A stretch of 64,000 bases of DNA from Pseudorhodoferax sp032153935 (GCF_964253035.1 NZ_CAXUQL020000001.1:4340001-4404000); one strand, 5' to 3'; numbered from the stretch's first letter, positions 23,598-32,613 are shown. Numbers and translations: made by a program. Notes: generated from the sequence alone by a model not told the origin.

Positions 23598-23984
23598 ATG
23601 ATCGACCACACCGGCATCACCGTCAGCGACTTCCCCCGAAGCAAGTCCTTCTACACATCCGCATTGGCCCCGCTGGGCTATGCCATGGTCATGGAACTCT
23701 CCGCGGCCAAAACGGGGCGCACCGACACGGCGGGCTTCGGCGAGCCGCCGAAGCCGGATTTCTGGATCAGCGCGGGCCGCCCGAACCAGCCGCCGATCCA
23801 CATCGCTTTCCGCGCCCCGTCGCGTGCCGTGGTCGATGCCTTCTACGCGGCTGCCATGGCCGCGGGCGGCCGCGACAACGGCGCGCCGGGCGTGCGGCCG
23901 CACTACCACCCGAACTACTACGGCGCCTTCGTGCTCGACCCGGATGGCCATAACATCGAAGCCGTCTGCCACGCCCCCGGGTAG
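23598..23984 (+). CDS. VOC-family (glyoxalase/bleomycin-resistance fold) protein
   Basis: A 128-residue single-domain protein of the vicinal oxygen chelate superfamily. It has MIDHTGITVSDFPRSKSFYT at the N-terminus with the metal-ligand His, NQPPIHIAFRAPSR in the middle, and YYGAFVLDPDGHNIEAVCHA at the C-terminus with the His/Glu ligand region. Many such proteins are lactoylglutathione lyase-like and act in the cytoplasm, but the substrate cannot be read from sequence. Composition returns to the high-GC chromosomal type here. It stands alone, with no obvious operon partner. Confidence 0.85.
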   Translation: MIDHTGITVSDFPRSKSFYTSALAPLGYAMVMELSAAKTGRTDTAGFGEPPKPDFWISAGRPNQPPIHIAFRAPSRAVVDAFYAAAMAAGGRDNGAPGVRPHYHPNYYGAFVLDPDGHNIEAVCHAPG

Positions 23985-24049
23985 GCGCGTGGCCATCGGC
24001 CAGGCACGCGCAGGCGCGGCGTGGCCCGGATGGCGGCTTGGCCGGCATC

Positions 24050-24210
24050 CGCCCTGTGCCGAGCCTGCCAGCCAGCGGTCGAGCGCATCGCCCGGCATCG
24101 GCTCGGTCACCAGGTTGCCCTGCGCCAGCGCATAGCCCTGCGCCCGCAGCAGCACGTCCTGCGCCAGGGTCTCCACCCTCGGCCAGGACCGGCAGCTGGA
24201 GGCTGCGCCC
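24050..24210 (-). pseudogene. Remnant of a GGDEF-EAL gene 3' end, with a frameshift
   Basis: Read on the minus strand, this stretch encodes GRSLQLPVLAEG and, after a one-base deletion, VETLAQDVLLRAQGYALAQG and then DALDRWLAGS. That is nearly the same as the C-terminus of the intact PAS-GGDEF-EAL protein 1.8 kb downstream (VETMAQDSLLRAQGYAVAQG). Nothing of the upstream domains remains. It is a broken partial copy of that gene or of a close paralogue. It fills most of the gene-free gap 23985-24410. Confidence 0.75.
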
Positions 24211-24410
24211 GTGTAATCTCTGCGATGGATCTGCCCTTTCCTGTTTCAGATCGAGCTTCCGCGCGTCGATCGTGGTGCCTGGACACCGTGCCGGGATTGG
24301 GGAAGTCCCTTCGTGTTCCACCGAGGGGGACCTCCAAGAGCCATCGCTCTGTTTCGCCCCTGATGCCGAACGCGAGGCATCGCCAACCCACGCATCCACC
24401 CGCTACCCAC

Positions 24411-25100
24411 ATGAGACACAGAGAACACCACCGCACGCACCGAACCGGATGGCTCCGCGCATCGGTGCTCGGCGCGAATGACGGCATCATCTCCACGGCA
24501 AGCCTGCTCGTCGGTGTCGCTGCCACGGGCGCCGACGCCAAGACGATCCTGATCACGGGTGTTGCCAGCCTGGTGGCGGGTTCCATGTCGATGGCAGCGG
24601 GCGAGTACGTGTCCGTGAGTTCGCAGGCGGATACCGAAAACGCCGATCTGGCGCGCGAAAAGTCCGAGCTGGCCGAGAATCCAAAGCAGGAGCACGCTGA
24701 ACTGACAGCGATCTACGTCAAGCGGGGCCTGGAAAAGAGTCTGGCGGCAAGCGTGGCGACCCAACTCATGGCGCACGACGCGCTGGCCGCGCATGCGCGA
24801 GACGAGCTCGGCATCTCCGACACGCTGGCGGCCAACCCCGTGCAGGCTGCCCTCGCGTCCGCCGCCACATTTGCAGTCGGTTCTGCATTGCCGTTGATCG
24901 TGGCCTTGCTTCTTCCGGCGTCTGTGCGGCTATGGGGCATTGCCGCTGGTTCGCTGCTGGCGCTCGCGATTCTCGGCTTCGTTGCCTCTCGCGTGGGTGG
25001 CTCCTCTGCGCTGGTGCCGGTCGCGCGGGTGACGTTCTGGGGCGCCTTGGCCATGGGAACCACCGCCTTGGTCGGGGCTCTTTTCGGCGTGGCCGCCTGA
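24411..25100 (+). CDS. VIT1/CCC1-family iron/manganese transporter
   Basis: A 229-residue membrane protein with the family N-terminus HRTGWLRASVLGANDGIIST and the conserved AGSMSMAAGEYVSVSSQADT. A charged metal-binding helical region follows (LAREKSELAENPKQEHAELT), then two C-terminal helix pairs. Plant and yeast members move Fe2+ or Mn2+ into the vacuole; bacterial members probably export or store these metals across the inner membrane. ATG 24411 matches the usual family start, although no clear ribosome-binding site is seen. In-frame ATG 24363 would add 16 residues. Confidence 0.9.
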   Translation: MRHREHHRTHRTGWLRASVLGANDGIISTASLLVGVAATGADAKTILITGVASLVAGSMSMAAGEYVSVSSQADTENADLAREKSELAENPKQEHAELTAIYVKRGLEKSLAASVATQLMAHDALAAHARDELGISDTLAANPVQAALASAATFAVGSALPLIVALLLPASVRLWGIAAGSLLALAILGFVASRVGGSSALVPVARVTFWGALAMGTTALVGALFGVAA

Positions 25101-25128
25101 GTTGCCGCAACCGCAACCGCGATCACCC

Positions 25129-25839
25129 ATGCGCCGCCACATCGCCTTTCTTCACACGTCGCCTGTGCACGTCGAGACCTTCGAGCACCTCGCCAAGGCC
25201 ATCGATCCGGCGCTCGACGTGGAGCACGTCGTCGCCGAAGACCTCCTGGTGCAGGCCCAGCGCGTCGGAGCGGACGACCCGGCGCTCATCGCGCGCGTCC
25301 AGTCGGCGATGGCCGATGCCGCCGCCCGCGGTGCAGCGCTGGTGGTCTGTACCTGTTCCACCATCGGTGGCGCAGCCGAGCGGACGCCCACGGGGGCCGG
25401 TTTCACCGCCACCCGGATCGACCGGGCCATGGCCGACCGCGCCGTTGCGTTGGGGCCCCGCGTGCTGCTCGTCGCAGCGCTCGACAGCACGCTGGCTCCC
25501 ACGGCGGCGCTCATCCGCACCTCTGCGGCCGCAGCGCGGACGCGGGTCGCGCTGCAGCCCTTGCTGGTTGCCGGTGCGTGGTCGCACTTCCTGCAGGGTG
25601 ATCGCGCAGCGTATGTCGCAGCGGTCGCGCAGGCCGTCCGCGCGGCGGCTTCGGGGGCCGATGTGGTCGTTCTGGCGCAAGCCTCCATGGCGCCGGCTGC
25701 GGAACTGTTGAGCGATCTCGGCGTGGAGGTGCTCGCCAGCCCCAAGCTCGGTGTCCAGGCCGCCGTGGCGTACCTGCAAGGACGGGCGCTCGCGCGCGCG
25801 CCGGCGGTGTTCGGGGAGCAGCCCTTCTTCGGCGGCTGA
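25129..25839 (+). CDS. Asp/Glu/hydantoin racemase-like protein
   Basis: A 236-residue cytoplasmic protein of the aspartate/glutamate racemase fold. The first catalytic-type cysteine lies in ALVVCTCSTIGGAAE near residue 78. The second half has DVVVLAQASMAPAAELL where the family often has a second Cys, so the usual two-cysteine mechanism appears incomplete. VLASPKLGVQAAVAYL closes the fold. The substrate cannot be told; many relatives are uncharacterised. It starts 28 bp after the VIT1 gene and is probably co-transcribed with it. Confidence 0.75.
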   Translation: MRRHIAFLHTSPVHVETFEHLAKAIDPALDVEHVVAEDLLVQAQRVGADDPALIARVQSAMADAAARGAALVVCTCSTIGGAAERTPTGAGFTATRIDRAMADRAVALGPRVLLVAALDSTLAPTAALIRTSAAAARTRVALQPLLVAGAWSHFLQGDRAAYVAAVAQAVRAAASGADVVVLAQASMAPAAELLSDLGVEVLASPKLGVQAAVAYLQGRALARAPAVFGEQPFFGG

Positions 25840-25854
25840 ACGCCTCCCGCAGCC

Positions 25855-28437
25855 TCAGGCCCCGGCCGGCGGCACCACGCCGTGCGCCAGCCAGGCCGCC
25901 AGGGCGTCCCCGGCCATCGGCCGCGCCACCAGATAGCCCTGCGCCACCGCGTACCCCTGCGCCCGCAGCAGCGAGTCCTGCGCCATGGTCTCCACGCCCT
26001 CGGCCACCACCGTCAGCTTGAGGCTGCGCCCGATCTCCAGCACCGCATTGCTCAGCGCGCGTGCCGCGCCGTCGCTCTCCAGGTCGGCCACGAAGCTCCG
26101 GTCCAGCTTGATCTCGTCCACCGGCAGGCGGCGCAGGTAGCTCAGGCTGGAGTAGCCAGTGCCGAAGTCGTCCATCGACATGCGCACGCCCAGCGCGCGC
26201 ACCTCGGTGATGGTCTGCATGGTGCTGGGGTTGGTGTCCAGCAGCACGCTCTCGGTCAGCTCCAGCATGAGGTCTTGCGGCGCCAGCGCGTGCTGCGCCA
26301 GCATCTGCGCGATGGTGCGCGTGAGTTCGCGGTCGTGGAAGCTGGTGGGCGAGAGGTTGACCGAGACCGAGGGCACGGTCAGCCCTTCGCTGCGCCACTG
26401 CGCCAGCTGGCGGCAGGCTTGGTGCAGCGCCCAGCGGCCCAGCTCGGCGATGAGGCCGCAGTCCTCGGCCAGCGGGATGAAGCGCGCCGGCTCGATCTCG
26501 CCCAGTGTGGGGTGGGTCCAGCGCGCCAGCGCCTCCACGCCGTGCAGCCGGCCGCTGGCCATGTCGATCTGGGGCTGGTAGTGCAGCTGCATCTGCGCGG
26601 TGCCCATGGCCTGGCGCAGCGCCGTTTCCAGCGCCAGCCGCTGTTGCACCACGTCGTTCATGCCGGCGCTGAAGAAGCAGAAGCGCCCGCGGCCGCCGGT
26701 CTTGGCCTGGTACATGGCCATGTCGGCGCGCTGCAGCAGTGCGTCCATGGTGCGGCCGTCCTCCGGGAACATGGCCACGCCCACGCTGGCGGTGACCGAC
26801 AGCGTGGAGCCGCCCACGGCCAGCGGCGCGGCCAGCAGCGCCTGCAGCCGCGCGGCGATCTCGGCCGCGTGCCCGGCGTCGCATTGCGGCAGCACGACGA
26901 CGAACTCGTCGCCCGACAGGCGGCCCGCGATGTCCGAGGCGCGCAGTTCCAGCTGCAGCTGGGCCGCGGCATGGCGCAGCACGGCGTCGCCGGCCGGGTG
27001 GCCCAGCGAGTCGTTGACCTGCTTGAAGCGGTCCAGGTCGACGAACAGCACGGCCAGCGTCTCGCGGCTGCGCGCGGCCGCGGCGATGGCCTGGTCGGCC
27101 CGGGCGTGCAGCAGGCTGCGGTTGGGCAGGCCGGTCAGGCTGTCGTAGAAGGCGAGTTGGCGGATGTGCTGGCGCGTGCGTTCGCGCTGCAGCGCCAGCG
27201 CGCACAAATGGGTGCAGCTGTCCACCAGGCGCTGGTGAAAGGCCGCGCTGGCCGGGTTGCGCGGCTTGCGGAAGTAGAAGGCAAAGGTGCCCAGCACACC
27301 GCCCTGGCTGTTGCGGATGGGGGTGGACCAGCAGCCGGTGTAGCCCAGCGGCAGGATCAGTTCGCGGTAGGGCGCCCAGAGCGGGTCGGTGGCGATGTCG
27401 TCGACCATCACGGGCGCGTTGCGCCAGGCGGCCGTGCCGCAGGAGCCGGTGGCCGGGCCGATGGGCAGGCCGTCGAGCTGCTGCGAGTAGCTAGCCGGCA
27501 GGCTGGGCGCGGCCAGCGGGTGCAGCAGGCCTTGCTCGTCCACCTCCAGGATGCTGGCGCAGACCTCGGGCGCCAGGTGCTCCACCTGCCGGCAGATCAG
27601 CTCCAGCACCTCGGCCAGCGGCCGTTCGCGGGCCATGGCCTCCAGCACGCGGTGCTGCAGCGCGGCGTGCACCTTGGCCTGCGTGATGTCGGTGTAGACG
27701 GAGACGGTGTAGCGCCGGCCGTCGAGCTCGTCGAAGATCGGGTGGCTGATGACCTTGACCCAGTGGCTTTGCCCGTCCTTGCCCAGCGCGATGCGCTCGC
27801 GTTCGACTGGCCGTCCGCTGCGCAGCGTGGCCCGGAAGGCCTCGATGGCCACGGCGTCCTGGTTGGACAGCAGCCAGGCCACCGCATCCTGGCCCGCCAC
27901 CTCGTCGGCGCGCCAGCCCAGCAGCCGCGTGAAGCTGGCGTTGACGTAGAGGATGCGGGCCTGCGCGTCCGTCACGACGACGGCCGCATCGCTCGTGTCC
28001 GACGCCAGCGACAGGCGCCGCAGGTGGGCCGCGTCGGCGCGCTCGCGCAGCAGGCGCTCGGTCACGTCGGCGGCCACCTCCAGCACCTCGGTGACCTCAC
28101 CGCTGGCGTCCAGCACGGGGGCGTAGGTGGATTGCAGCCAGCAGCTGCTGCCGTCCATGCGCTCGCGTTCGATGGGGCCGGCCTGGGCCTGGCCGCGCCG
28201 CAGCGCCTCCCACAGACCGGCGTAGTCGGTGCTGGCGGCCGCGCCCGGCGTGCACCAGCGGCTGTGGTGACTGCCCACGGCCACGTCGGCCGTGCAGCCC
28301 AGCAGCGCCAGGTAATGGGCGTTGGCGCGGCGCAGCGTGCCGTCGGGGGCGAACTCTGCGATCGCCATCACATCGTCCAGGGCACGCAGCTGCGCCAGCT
28401 GTTGCGCAGTCGGGTTGTGGCCTGCCCTGTGGTTCAT
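25855..28437 (-). CDS. PAS-PAS-GAF-GGDEF-EAL cyclic-di-GMP signalling protein
   Basis: An 860-residue cytoplasmic protein with two PAS domains (about 15-125 and 145-260), a GAF domain (about 280-430), a GGDEF domain with the variant active site SGDEF near 508, and an EAL domain from about 615 to 855. The EAL domain keeps GVEALARW, DDFGTGYSS, KLDRSF and AEGVET, so phosphodiesterase activity is likely. Cyclase activity is also possible because SGDEF is often active. The start at 28437 has GGGAGG 4 nt upstream. ATG 28575, which overlaps the FliK-like stop, would add 46 residues. It lies downstream of flagellin and a FliK-like gene, which suggests control of motility. Confidence 0.92.
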   Translation of the reverse strand: MNHRAGHNPTAQQLAQLRALDDVMAIAEFAPDGTLRRANAHYLALLGCTADVAVGSHHSRWCTPGAAASTDYAGLWEALRRGQAQAGPIERERMDGSSCWLQSTYAPVLDASGEVTEVLEVAADVTERLLRERADAAHLRRLSLASDTSDAAVVVTDAQARILYVNASFTRLLGWRADEVAGQDAVAWLLSNQDAVAIEAFRATLRSGRPVERERIALGKDGQSHWVKVISHPIFDELDGRRYTVSVYTDITQAKVHAALQHRVLEAMARERPLAEVLELICRQVEHLAPEVCASILEVDEQGLLHPLAAPSLPASYSQQLDGLPIGPATGSCGTAAWRNAPVMVDDIATDPLWAPYRELILPLGYTGCWSTPIRNSQGGVLGTFAFYFRKPRNPASAAFHQRLVDSCTHLCALALQRERTRQHIRQLAFYDSLTGLPNRSLLHARADQAIAAAARSRETLAVLFVDLDRFKQVNDSLGHPAGDAVLRHAAAQLQLELRASDIAGRLSGDEFVVVLPQCDAGHAAEIAARLQALLAAPLAVGGSTLSVTASVGVAMFPEDGRTMDALLQRADMAMYQAKTGGRGRFCFFSAGMNDVVQQRLALETALRQAMGTAQMQLHYQPQIDMASGRLHGVEALARWTHPTLGEIEPARFIPLAEDCGLIAELGRWALHQACRQLAQWRSEGLTVPSVSVNLSPTSFHDRELTRTIAQMLAQHALAPQDLMLELTESVLLDTNPSTMQTITEVRALGVRMSMDDFGTGYSSLSYLRRLPVDEIKLDRSFVADLESDGAARALSNAVLEIGRSLKLTVVAEGVETMAQDSLLRAQGYAVAQGYLVARPMAGDALAAWLAHGVVPPAGA

Positions 28438-28571
28438 CGCGCCTCCCGCTGGTGCCGGCACCGCCGCCAGGCGATGCCAGAGGGGCGGCCGTGACGACAA
28501 TTTTTGTGTCGCCATGTTATGCGATGCCACCTCGACGCTGTGCTGTGCCGGGCCCGGCGTGGGTTGCGCGC

Positions 28572-29528
28572 TCATCTGGCGCCGCGGCCGACATGGCGGC
28601 GCAGGGCTTCCAGCGCCTCGGTGCTGGCGCGGAACAGGGCCAGCGGCAATTCATGGCTGCCGATGGCGGGCAGGGTGGTAGCGGCCGCGGGCACGGCGAA
28701 GTCGGGGTCGTGGCGCACATGGCAGCGCATGAGGCGCAGGCCGGCACGGCCCATGCGCGCGGCGATGGCGCCGACCTGGGCACGCAGTGGCGCAACGCTG
28801 GCGGCGTCGGTCACGGTGAGCGTGAGACCGACCTGCACGTCCAGCACATCCAGCATGAGGCCCACCTGGCCCAAGGGCGCCAGCACCACCGACATGCACA
28901 GCCTGGTGCCGGCGCGGCGGCGTGCGCGGCGGTTGGGGCCGCCGGTCCAGCGCCGCTGCTCCAGCCACAGCGTGAGCGGCCAGCCGTGCCAGGGCAGCAC
29001 GCGCAGCAGCAGGCCGGCTTCGGCACTGGGCGGGGCGGGGGCTTCGGTGCTGGCGACGCTGGAATGCGCGGGCGCCAGCGTGGCGGCCTGCTGCAGTGCG
29101 GCCAGGGTGCGCTGGCGCCAGTGGGCCGCCAGCGCCATGGTGTCGTTGGCGGCCGCGGCCAGGCGCAGGATGGCCGCCTGGTCGGGCCGCAGCGCGGGCG
29201 GTTCGGGGTCCGGGCCCTCATGCAGGCCGGCCCCGACGCCGCCCTCGGGCGCCAGCACGCCGAGCACGCGCACTTCCATCGGCGGGCCGGCGCGCAGCAC
29301 CTGCACCAGCACGGTCTGGCCCTCGCGCCACTGCGGCAGGGCGTCGCCGCCGCCGAGGCGGTAGACCTGGCCGTGCTCGCCGCGTGCCAGCTTCTCGCCT
29401 GCGGCGCCGGCACCCAGCACCAGGCGCAGCGTCAGCGCCGGGTCCGGCGGGGCGCGCTCCTGCAGGCCCGGCACGGTGGCGCGCACCACGGCGACGCGGC
29501 TGGCGGCGGAGATCGGCTCCAGGCTCAT
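28572..29528 (-). CDS. FliK-like hook-length control domain protein
   Basis: A 318-residue protein with an Ala/Pro-rich linker and two ordered ends. The N-terminal third has a small beta-rich segment (GQTVLVQVLRAGPPMEVRVL). The C-terminus resembles the FliK C-terminal domain (LAPLGQVGLMLDVLDVQVGL, then GAIAARMGRAGLRLMRCHVR). It may be a second ruler or a flagellar accessory protein for the filament genes next to it. It starts 31 bp after the flagellin terminator and its stop overlaps a possible start of the GGDEF-EAL gene. The FliK relation is by pattern, not by strong identity. Confidence 0.6.
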   Translation of the reverse strand: MSLEPISAASRVAVVRATVPGLQERAPPDPALTLRLVLGAGAAGEKLARGEHGQVYRLGGGDALPQWREGQTVLVQVLRAGPPMEVRVLGVLAPEGGVGAGLHEGPDPEPPALRPDQAAILRLAAAANDTMALAAHWRQRTLAALQQAATLAPAHSSVASTEAPAPPSAEAGLLLRVLPWHGWPLTLWLEQRRWTGGPNRRARRRAGTRLCMSVVLAPLGQVGLMLDVLDVQVGLTLTVTDAASVAPLRAQVGAIAARMGRAGLRLMRCHVRHDPDFAVPAAATTLPAIGSHELPLALFRASTEALEALRRHVGRGAR

Positions 29529-29558
29529 GGATGGGACGGGCGGGCGCGTTCGGGCATG

Positions 29559-29587
29559 AAAAAGCCAACCGGATCGCGGTTGGCTTC
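29559..29587 (-). terminator. Rho-independent terminator after flagellin
   Basis: On the minus strand, 19 bp after the flagellin stop, AAGCCAACCG and CGGTTGGCTT form a strong stem around a short loop, followed by a run of T. It probably ends the flagellin transcript and limits read-through into the FliK-like gene. Confidence 0.85.
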
Positions 29588-29605
29588 AAAGGAGAGCGTG
29601 GCCGC

Positions 29606-30427
29606 TTACTGCAGCAGCGACAGCGCCAGCTGCGACATCGAGTTGGACTGCTTGAGCATGGAGGTGCCGGCCTGCATCAGCATCTGCTTGGTGGTCATGT
29701 TGGCCGACTCGGAGGCGTAGTCGACGTCCATGATGCGGCCACGGGCAGCTTCGGTGTTGGTGCTCATGTTGCCCAGGTTGTTGAACACATGGTCCAGGCG
29801 GTTGGCGATGGCGCCCAGGCCGGAGCGGAAGGTGCTCAGCTCGGTGATCTTGGTGTCGATCGTCGTGATCGCGGCGGTACCCGTGGCCGCGTCGGTCACG
29901 GCCGTGACGGTGCTCGCGAACGTGGTCGGGATGGTCAGGCCGGCCAGCGTCATGGTTTCGGCAGCGGAGGCGCCGATCTGGAACTGGGTCGCGGTGGTCA
30001 GGGCGTTGGCGCCCGTGAACAGCGTGCGGCCACCGAACGAGGTGTTGGTGAAGATGTTGGTCAGCTCGGCTTCCAGGGCCGTCAGTTCGGCGCTGATCGC
30101 GGTGCGGTCGTCGGTGCTGGCGGTGTCGGAGGCGGCTTCGGTCGCCAGATCCTTCATGCGCAGCAGGATGTTGGTGGACTCTTCCAGTGCGCCTTCAGCG
30201 GTCTGCAGCATGGAGATGCCGTTCTGCGTGTTGCGCTGGGCCACGGCCATGCCACGCGTCTGCGCGTTCAGGCGGGTGGCGATCTGCAGGCCGGCGGCGT
30301 CGTCCATGGCGGAGTTGACGCGGTAGCCAGTCGACAGGCGCGTCAGCGAAGTGGTCAGTGCCTTGTTGGTCGAGGTCAGCGTGTTCTGACCGGTCAGCGA
30401 TGCCGCGTTGGTGTGCAGGCTCAGCAT
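29606..30427 (-). CDS. fliC: Flagellin
   Basis: The filament subunit, exported and polymerised outside the cell. The 273-residue protein has the conserved D0/D1 N-terminus (MLSLHTNAASLTGQNTLTST, LSTGYRVNSAMDDAAGLQIA) and C-terminus (MLMQAGTSMLKQSNSMSQLA, ending SLLQ). Only a short Thr/Ala-rich variable middle lies between them. At 273 residues it is small, like lateral flagellins and many betaproteobacterial ones. AAGGAG lies 9-10 nt before the ATG. A stem-loop follows the stop. The matching chaperone FliS and cap FliD are encoded 27 kb away. Confidence 0.97.
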   Translation of the reverse strand: MLSLHTNAASLTGQNTLTSTNKALTTSLTRLSTGYRVNSAMDDAAGLQIATRLNAQTRGMAVAQRNTQNGISMLQTAEGALEESTNILLRMKDLATEAASDTASTDDRTAISAELTALEAELTNIFTNTSFGGRTLFTGANALTTATQFQIGASAAETMTLAGLTIPTTFASTVTAVTDAATGTAAITTIDTKITELSTFRSGLGAIANRLDHVFNNLGNMSTNTEAARGRIMDVDYASESANMTTKQMLMQAGTSMLKQSNSMSQLALSLLQ

Positions 30428-30501
30428 GGTGGTTTACTCCTTGCGGTTGATGGGGTACAGGCCACTGTTGCGCCCGTACCTGGACAAGGCGGTCAAGCGC
30501 A

Positions 30502-30526
30502 GCAAAAAACTAAATGAAGTTTTTGC
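30502..30526. repeat. AT-rich inverted repeat between gluQ and flagellin
   Basis: GCAAAAAACT and AAGTTTTTGC pair around a 5-bp loop in the 126-bp gap between the gluQ stop and the flagellin start. It could end gluQ transcription or sit in the flagellin control region. I saw no convincing sigma-28 promoter beside it. Confidence 0.5.
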
Positions 30527-30553
30527 GGCCCATCGCATCGACCGTGAAATTCG

Positions 30554-31402
30554 TCACAGGAACGGCCAGGCGGCGGTCCACCGGGCCAGCCGTTCGGCCG
30601 GGCTGCCGGCGGCCTGCGGCAGGCCCAGCCTGCTGGCGGCGGCCTGCAGTGCGGCTGCGGGGTTGTCCAGCGCCAGGGCCTGGGCGCCGTTCTGCTTGGA
30701 GAGCTTTTCGCCGTTGGCCCCCAGCACCAGCGGGGTGTGCAGGTAGCGCGGCGTGGGCAGGCCCAGCGCACGCTGCAGCAGCAACTGGCGCGGCGTGTTG
30801 TCGGCCAGGTCCTCGCCGCGCACCACGTCGGTGATGCCCTGGTCCGCGTCGTCCACCACCACGGCGAGCTGGTAGGCCCACAGCCCGTCGGCACGGCGCA
30901 GCACGAAATCGCCCACGGCGCGCTCCACATCCTGTTGCTGCGGGCCGAGCCGGCGGTCCGTCCAGGCCACGGGGCCGGACTGGTCGGTCCGCAAACGCCA
31001 GGCGCGTGCCGGCCGGCCGTGCAGGCCCTGGCGGCAGGTTCCGGGGTAGATCAGTTCGCCGTGGCGCCGGGCCGGCTGCGCCTGTGCGATCTCGCTGCGC
31101 GAGCAGGCGCACGGGTAGGCATGGCCGCTGTCCACCAGCCGGTCGAGCGCGGCCTGGTAGAGCGCGCCGCGGCGCGATTGCCAGAGGGGTTCTTCGTCGG
31201 GCAGCAGCTGGCAGGCGGCGAGCTGCGACAGGATCAGCGTGTCAAGGCCGGGCGGGCAGCGCGGCGCGTCCACGTCCTCGATGCGCACCAGCCAGCGGCC
31301 GCCATGGGCGCGCGCGTCGAGCCAACTGGCCAGCGCGGCGACCAGCGATCCGGCATGCAGCGGACCGGTGGGCGAGGGCGCGAAGCGGCCGGTGTAGCTC
31401 AT
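30554..31402 (-). CDS. gluQ: Glutamyl-Q tRNA(Asp) synthetase
   Basis: GluQ-RS is a truncated glutamyl-tRNA synthetase that attaches glutamate to the queuosine base of tRNA(Asp) rather than to the tRNA end. The 282-residue protein has the class I catalytic core only: the SPTGPLHAGS motif at the N-terminus in place of HIGH, the cysteine ligands of a zinc site (YPCACSR and later YPGTC), and EKLSKQ in place of KMSKS. There is no anticodon-binding domain, which separates it from GltX. The ATG at 31402 gives MSYTGRFAPSPTG, the usual start. Confidence 0.95.
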   Translation of the reverse strand: MSYTGRFAPSPTGPLHAGSLVAALASWLDARAHGGRWLVRIEDVDAPRCPPGLDTLILSQLAACQLLPDEEPLWQSRRGALYQAALDRLVDSGHAYPCACSRSEIAQAQPARRHGELIYPGTCRQGLHGRPARAWRLRTDQSGPVAWTDRRLGPQQQDVERAVGDFVLRRADGLWAYQLAVVVDDADQGITDVVRGEDLADNTPRQLLLQRALGLPTPRYLHTPLVLGANGEKLSKQNGAQALALDNPAAALQAAASRLGLPQAAGSPAERLARWTAAWPFL

Positions 31403-31475
31403 TGGTGCACCCTTCGGCCTGCGGCCTGTTCCGCCGAGCGGGAGCGAGCTTGCTTGGGGCGGCCCGGCGCGGCGC

Positions 31476-32561
31476 TCACGCCATCCGCAGCGCCAGCTCC
31501 AGGCCCGAGACGAACGCGTCCTCGACCCGGTGGCCCAGGCACCAGTCGCCGGCCACGCCGATGCGCAGCGCCTCGTCCCAGACGTGGCTCTCGCCCAGCG
31601 GCACCAGGGTCTGGGCCTGGTGCCACAGATGGGCCGTGGCGAAGGCCGGCTCGGCGCGGATGCCGGTGACTTCGGCGAACGCGCGCTGCAGCTTGGCCTG
31701 CACGCGCGCGGGCTCGTCCTGCAGGTGCTCGGCCGACCAGGCGGTGGAGGCCTGCACGGTCCAGCGCTCGATGGCGCCGCGGCCGGGCTTGGAGTTCTCG
31801 CGCGCCAACCAGGCGATGCGGTGGTGCGTGCTGCGCGCCGCGTTCCACTGCGGCCCCAGGTGCGGCAGGCCGGCCTGCTGGGCCTGCGGGAAGGCCAGCA
31901 GCAGCGTCCAGCATGGGCCGACGCTGACGGCGGCGATGCGCTGCTGCAGCGCGGGCGCCAAGCCGCTGGCGCGCAGCAGCTGCAGCGCCTGCGCGCTGGG
32001 GACGGCCAGCACCACATCGTCGAAGCCGCCGAACACGCGCTGCGCGTCGGGCGTGCCGAGCATGCCCTCGGTGGTCAGCTGCCATTGGGCGGGCTGCAGG
32101 CGGTCGGGCGCGATGCCGGTCACGCGCGTGCCGCATTCGATGGAGGCGAGCGGGGCGGCCCAGTGGGCCGGCAGCGCCTGCATGCCGGGCGCAGGCACCC
32201 AGTGCCGCTCGCCGGTGGGCAGCGCGGCCGCGGCCACGCGGCCATAGGGGTCGAGCACGTGCACCGTGTTGGCGCTCCAGGGCTTGCACAGGGGCTTGGC
32301 GGTCTGTTCCAGCGCCTGGGCGAAGCGGCCATCGCGCACCGTGAAGTACTGGGCGCCGTGGTCGAAGCCGCCGAAGGCCGTGTCGGCCGTGGCCATGCGG
32401 CCACCGACGAGGCCATTGGCCTCGAAGACCTGGACCGCGTGGCCGGCCTGCGCCAGCGTGCGGGCACAGGCGATGCCGGCCATGCCGGCGCCGATGACGG
32501 CGATGCGCCGCGCAGGCGCGGCCGGTGTTGTGGATCTTGTGGGCCGGGTGCGCGTGTTCAT
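31476..32561 (-). CDS. FAD-dependent amine oxidase/renalase-like oxidoreductase
   Basis: A 361-residue flavoprotein. The dinucleotide-binding motif is at the N-terminus (RRIAVIGAGMAGIACARTLA), followed by VFEANGLVGGRMAT and a FAD-binding C-terminus (GVAGDWCLGHRVEDAFVSGL). This is the pattern of bacterial renalase-like NAD(P)/FAD-dependent oxidoreductases of about 330-360 residues. The substrate is unknown. It lies 73 bp upstream of gluQ on the same strand and may be co-transcribed with it. Confidence 0.88.
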   Translation of the reverse strand: MNTRTRPTRSTTPAAPARRIAVIGAGMAGIACARTLAQAGHAVQVFEANGLVGGRMATADTAFGGFDHGAQYFTVRDGRFAQALEQTAKPLCKPWSANTVHVLDPYGRVAAAALPTGERHWVPAPGMQALPAHWAAPLASIECGTRVTGIAPDRLQPAQWQLTTEGMLGTPDAQRVFGGFDDVVLAVPSAQALQLLRASGLAPALQQRIAAVSVGPCWTLLLAFPQAQQAGLPHLGPQWNAARSTHHRIAWLARENSKPGRGAIERWTVQASTAWSAEHLQDEPARVQAKLQRAFAEVTGIRAEPAFATAHLWHQAQTLVPLGESHVWDEALRIGVAGDWCLGHRVEDAFVSGLELALRMA

Positions 32562-32613
32562 GGCCTGACTCTACACGGTGGGCAGCAGGCTTCGCCCGCG
32601 CGGCACACCCGCA

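Noticed and set aside
28438..28571. N-terminal 46-residue extension of the GGDEF-EAL protein from ATG 28575
   Set aside because: The strong GGGAGG site before ATG 28437 and the absence of domain content in the extension favour the shorter form, although the overlap with the FliK-like stop keeps the longer one possible.
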